Shown here: positions 61,240 through 64,000 of the stretch, piece by piece
Position numbering within the stretch: the first letter of the stretch is position 1
How the letters are laid out: each line of letters opens with the position of its first letter
Assembly (NCBI RefSeq): GCF_001294535.1
Contig: NZ_LGIC01000013.1
Coordinates: 1-64,000, forward strand
Length of the DNA stretch: 64,000 nt
Direction: 5' to 3'
Source: Cypionkella psychrotolerans
GTDB lineage: Bacteria > Pseudomonadota > Alphaproteobacteria > Rhodobacterales > Rhodobacteraceae
Notes under the pieces: model-generated
Databases searched by the model: none
Told to the model about the DNA's origin: nothing
What the model saw: the letters and a program-made list of their open reading frames with translations, nothing else
Position numbers and translations under genes: made by a program

Positions 61240-61620
61240 ATGAGTCTTGAAGATTTTCCGCGCCGCTTTGCGCAGGCCTTCACCGCGCAAGATGCCGCTG
61301 GTCTTGCCGCGCTGATTGCGCCTGATGGCACGCTACAAAGCCTGACCGGGCTTTGGGCGGAATCACCAGAAGAAATCGAAAGCGCCTTTGCGGCAGAAGC
61401 GGCGGGAATTTTTGCCCGCGCGCGTCTGGTCACCGGCAAGGCACAGATCCGGGCGTTGGGACCGCATAATGCCTTATTGCGCCAGCGCTACACCGTGTCG
61501 GGGGCACGGGATCAATCCGGTGCCGATCTGCCGCGCTTTGGCGCGATGTTGGTGGCGGTGTTGGAGGTCGGCCCTGCGGATTGGCTGGCGTTGAACCTCA
61601 GCTTTACCGCCCTGCCCTAA
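61240..61620 (+). CDS. SnoaL/NTF2-like protein
   Basis: 126 aa from ATG 61240. FPRRFAQAFTAQDAAGLAALIAPDG and AVLEVGPADWLALNLSF fit the cone-shaped SnoaL/DUF4440 fold with alternating helix and sheet. No catalytic assignment. A 20-codon frame at 61181-61243 ends in an ATGA overlap with this start and might couple translation. Confidence 0.75.
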   Translation: MSLEDFPRRFAQAFTAQDAAGLAALIAPDGTLQSLTGLWAESPEEIESAFAAEAAGIFARARLVTGKAQIRALGPHNALLRQRYTVSGARDQSGADLPRFGAMLVAVLEVGPADWLALNLSFTALP

Positions 61621-61632
61621 GCCAGCCCAAGC

Positions 61633-63270
61633 TTATGCCAACAAAGCCCGCGCCGCCTCGCGCGCGGCTTCGGTGACCCGGTCGCCGGCCAACATGCGGG
61701 CGATTTCCTCGATGCGGGCCTCGGCTCCCAAAGCCAACACGGTGGACAGGGTCTGGCCTTTGCTGACACGTTTTTCCACCCGCCAGTGATGGCCGCCCAA
61801 GGCCGCGACCTGCGGGCTGTGGGTGACTACCAGAACTTGCGCAGAGCTGGCGAGGGCTTTCAGGCGACGTCCGACGGCATCTGCAGTGGCCCCGCCCACC
61901 CCCCGATCAATCTCATCGAAGATCATCGTCAGTCCGGGGGTGTTGGCGGTCAGGCACACTTTCAGCGCCAGCAAGAAGCGCGACAACTCACCGCCCGAGG
62001 CGATCTTGTTCAGCGCCCCAGACGGTGCTCCGGGGTTAGTGGCGACGGTAAATTGTACCGCATCGGTGCCATCGGGGCCAGGATCACCCGCAGAGATTTC
62101 GGTGGTGAACACCGCGCGTTCCATTTTCAGCGGCGCGAGTTCGGCGGCCATAGCTTTGTCGAGACGCGCAGCGGCGGTTTTGCGGGCTTTTGACAGCGCC
62201 ATCGCTTCGCGCTGATAGGCGAGTTCCGCCTCAGCCAGCGCCTTTTCCAGCTTGGCAAGACCCGCAGCTCCACCGTCAATCGCCGCCAGTCGCGCGCGGG
62301 CGTTTTCGGCGAAATTGCCAAGATCATCCGCCAGCACACCATGCTTGCGGGCCAAAGCGCGGATGGCAAACAAGCGTTCTTCCAAGTTCTCCAGATCGCC
62401 GGGGCGGAAATCTAATCCGCGCAGGCAAGACTCAATCCCGTCTTGCGCCTCGCCCAATTCCACCAAGGCGCGGCCCAAGGCAGTCAGCGCAGTATCAAGG
62501 CGGCCTTCGGCCTTGTCAGCCGCCGCCTCCAGCCAGCGCAGCGCGTCGCTGATGGCATTCTCGGCCCCTTCGCTCAGCGCCGAATGGGCGCGCTGCACGT
62601 CGGTGCGAATACGCTCGGCCCCCTGCATGGCGCGGCGGCGGGTGTCCAAGCTGGCCTCCTCGCCCGGTTCGGGGTTCAGCTTATCAAGTTCGGCGACGGC
62701 ATGACGCAGGAAGTCTTCTTCGACCTGCGCGCGCTCCAGTGCCGCGCGGGCCACTGCCAAAGCGTCACGCGCCTGTGCTTGCGCCCGCCATGCGCTGCGC
62801 GCGGCGGCGGTATCGAGGCCTGCAAAGCTGTCCAAAAGGTTGCGGTGGCCGCGTGGGTTCAGCAATCCCCGGTCGTCATTCTGGCCATGCAGTTCGACCA
62901 GAGTATCCGACAAATCGCGCAGCACATCGCCCGACACCCGGCGGTCGTTGACGAAGGCGGTTTTGCGGCCATCGGCGGTGTTGACGCGGCGCAGGATCAA
63001 TTCATCGGGGTCATCGAAGCCTGCCTCAGTCAGCACCGCGCGGGCAGCATGACCGGGGGGAAGATCAAACTCCGCCACCACTTCGCCCTGTGCTGCCCCT
63101 GCCCGCACAAGTTCAGCCCGACCGCGCCAACCCAACACAAAGCCCAAAGCATCGAGCAAAATCGACTTGCCCGCCCCGGTTTCCCCGGTCAGCACGTTCA
63201 GGCCCGGAGCAAACTCCAAGGTCAGCCGATCAATGATCAGCACATCGCGGATATCAAGGCTGCGCAGCAT
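61633..63270 (-). CDS. recN: DNA repair protein RecN
   Basis: 545 aa. SMC-like: Walker A LTGETGAGKSILLDAL at the N-terminus, LVELHGQND, two long coiled regions, the signature KIASGGELSRFLLALK and Walker B LTMIFDEIDRGVGGATA. It holds broken DNA ends during double-strand break repair. It lies 50 bp after bamD on the same strand, the usual order in Rhodobacterales. Confidence 0.95.
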   Translation of the reverse strand: MLRSLDIRDVLIIDRLTLEFAPGLNVLTGETGAGKSILLDALGFVLGWRGRAELVRAGAAQGEVVAEFDLPPGHAARAVLTEAGFDDPDELILRRVNTADGRKTAFVNDRRVSGDVLRDLSDTLVELHGQNDDRGLLNPRGHRNLLDSFAGLDTAAARSAWRAQAQARDALAVARAALERAQVEEDFLRHAVAELDKLNPEPGEEASLDTRRRAMQGAERIRTDVQRAHSALSEGAENAISDALRWLEAAADKAEGRLDTALTALGRALVELGEAQDGIESCLRGLDFRPGDLENLEERLFAIRALARKHGVLADDLGNFAENARARLAAIDGGAAGLAKLEKALAEAELAYQREAMALSKARKTAAARLDKAMAAELAPLKMERAVFTTEISAGDPGPDGTDAVQFTVATNPGAPSGALNKIASGGELSRFLLALKVCLTANTPGLTMIFDEIDRGVGGATADAVGRRLKALASSAQVLVVTHSPQVAALGGHHWRVEKRVSKGQTLSTVLALGAEARIEEIARMLAGDRVTEAAREAARALLA

Positions 63271-63320
63271 CCCCTACCCTTTGCAGACCAATCGGGCGCC
63301 TGCGCCGCAGCGCAGGGGTA

Positions 63321-64000
63321 TCACAACCATTCACCCTTGATCGTCTGCCGGTAAATTTGTGACAGCCAGCTGGTGCCTTTGGCTTCCGGCGACAGACCTT
63401 GCTTTTTGAGCAGGTTGAAGGCGTCTTGGTAGAACGGCGAGGATTGGTAGTTATAGCCCAAGATCGCGCCTGCGGTCTGCGCCTCATCGGTCAGACCCAG
63501 CGCAAGGTAAGCCTCAACCAGCCGCTCCAACGCCTCAGCGGTGTGGGTGGTGGTCTGGAAATCCTGCACCACCGAGCGGAAACGGTTGATCGCGGCCGTG
63601 TAGTTGCCGCGCTTCAGGTAATAGCGCCCGATCTCCATATCCTTCGCGGCCAAGTGATCGAAGGCCAGATCAAACTTCAGCGTGGCCGATTTGGCATATT
63701 CACTGTCGGGATATTCCTCAATCACCACGCGCAGGGCTTGCAACGCCTGATAGGTCAGGCCCTGATCGCGGCCAACCTCGTCGATCTGGTCGTAATAGGA
63801 CAAGGCCAGCAGGTAGGATGCATAGGCCGCGTCCTCATCGCCGGGGTAGAAATCGAGATAGCGCTGCGCGGCAATGCGGGCTTCTTCGTATTTCTTGTTC
63901 TTGTGCTGGGTGAACGCCTGCATGATCAGCGCACGTTTGGCCCATTCGGAATAGGGATAAAGCCGCTCTACCGCTTCAAAATCCGCCAAGGCATCTTCGT
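63321..64000 (-). CDS. bamD: Outer membrane assembly lipoprotein BamD, C-terminal part
   Basis: 226 codons are visible, open at the window edge; the signal peptide and first TPR lie outside. LADFEAVERLYPYSEWAKRAL, YEEARIAAQRYLDFYPGDEDAAYA and KRGNYTAAINRFRSVVQDF are TPR-like repeats of BamD. Part of the Bam complex that inserts outer membrane beta-barrels. Confidence 0.92.
   Translation of the reverse strand, partial: EDALADFEAVERLYPYSEWAKRALIMQAFTQHKNKKYEEARIAAQRYLDFYPGDEDAAYASYLLALSYYDQIDEVGRDQGLTYQALQALRVVIEEYPDSEYAKSATLKFDLAFDHLAAKDMEIGRYYLKRGNYTAAINRFRSVVQDFQTTTHTAEALERLVEAYLALGLTDEAQTAGAILGYNYQSSPFYQDAFNLLKKQGLSPEAKGTSWLSQIYRQTIKGEWL

Noticed and set aside
1-64000. CRISPR array, rRNA operon or prophage structural genes
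   Set aside because: No regular direct repeats with unique spacers, no rRNA-like sequence and no capsid, portal or tail genes were seen.

Overview
The window looks like chromosome of an alphaproteobacterium of the Rhodobacteraceae. The evidence is a trgA-trgB pair, a circularly permuted two-piece tmRNA with a tag of the AANDN...ALAA type, the alphaproteobacterial F1-ATPase zeta inhibitor (DUF1476), separate purS and purQ, an RNase E with a long insert in its S1 domain, DUF4169 and ribbon-helix-helix genes behind fumC, and the intergenic 19-mer GCCTCCGGCGGGGATATTT. All calls come from reading the sequence; no database search was possible.

Bases 1 to about 9,922 are an accessory element integrated at the 3' end of tRNA-Ser(GGA). 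Reading away from the tRNA it holds a tyrosine integrase, a small convergent ORF, a probable DNA-binding protein, a candidate HUH replication initiator, a DUF927 P-loop ATPase bracketed by GGGACC inverted repeats, a Fic protein with a degenerate active site, a small operon of an HTH regulator and a 61-aa protein, a nucleotidyltransferase-fold protein, and the start of an IS21-type istA that leaves the window. Two striking repeat arrays sit here: six GCG(A/T)CA copies spaced 11/12 bp in front of fic, and four alternating GTTCAACG half-sites spaced 18-19 bp in front of the nucleotidyltransferase. The Fic, nucleotidyltransferase and HTH set is the best candidate for an undescribed toxin/defence-like system.

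From 10 kb on the window is core chromosome. 10.1-14.4 kb: cysK, a DUF3772 mechanosensitive channel and an AlaX-type editing protein in one overlapping operon. 14.8-17 kb: a class III aminotransferase with its GntR regulator. 17.0-30.8 kb: a glycoside uptake and degradation locus of two divergent arms around a LacI regulator. The left arm has an ABC importer, a GH2 beta-mannosidase, a GH43 enzyme, a TIM-barrel isomerase and a Gfo/Idh oxidoreductase; the right arm repeats the isomerase/oxidoreductase pair. 30.8-35.1 kb: photolyase, cyclopropane fatty acid synthase, trgA and trgB, probably one stress operon with a candidate ECF sigma promoter. 35.3-38.1 kb: a cysteine desulfurase-like protein and an orphan polyamine-type binding protein.

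38.3-43.8 kb: ssrA, a chromate module, sspB, a phospholipid-type methyltransferase and fumC with two small genes. 43.8-50.3 kb: P450 with an alpha/beta hydrolase, ccdA, a TusA-like protein and rne. 50.8-55.8 kb: a two-component pair whose NtrC-type regulator has lost GAFTGA, and purC-purS-purQ. 56.0-61.6 kb: a gene broken at a G9 run, the F1-ATPase inhibitor, a homocysteine methyltransferase, a radical SAM protein, a corrinoid protein, a 51-aa membrane protein, DUF1638 and a SnoaL-like protein. The homocysteine and corrinoid proteins may be parts of a split methionine synthase. 61.6-64 kb: recN and the partial bamD. Short modular hairpins recur in four intergenic gaps.
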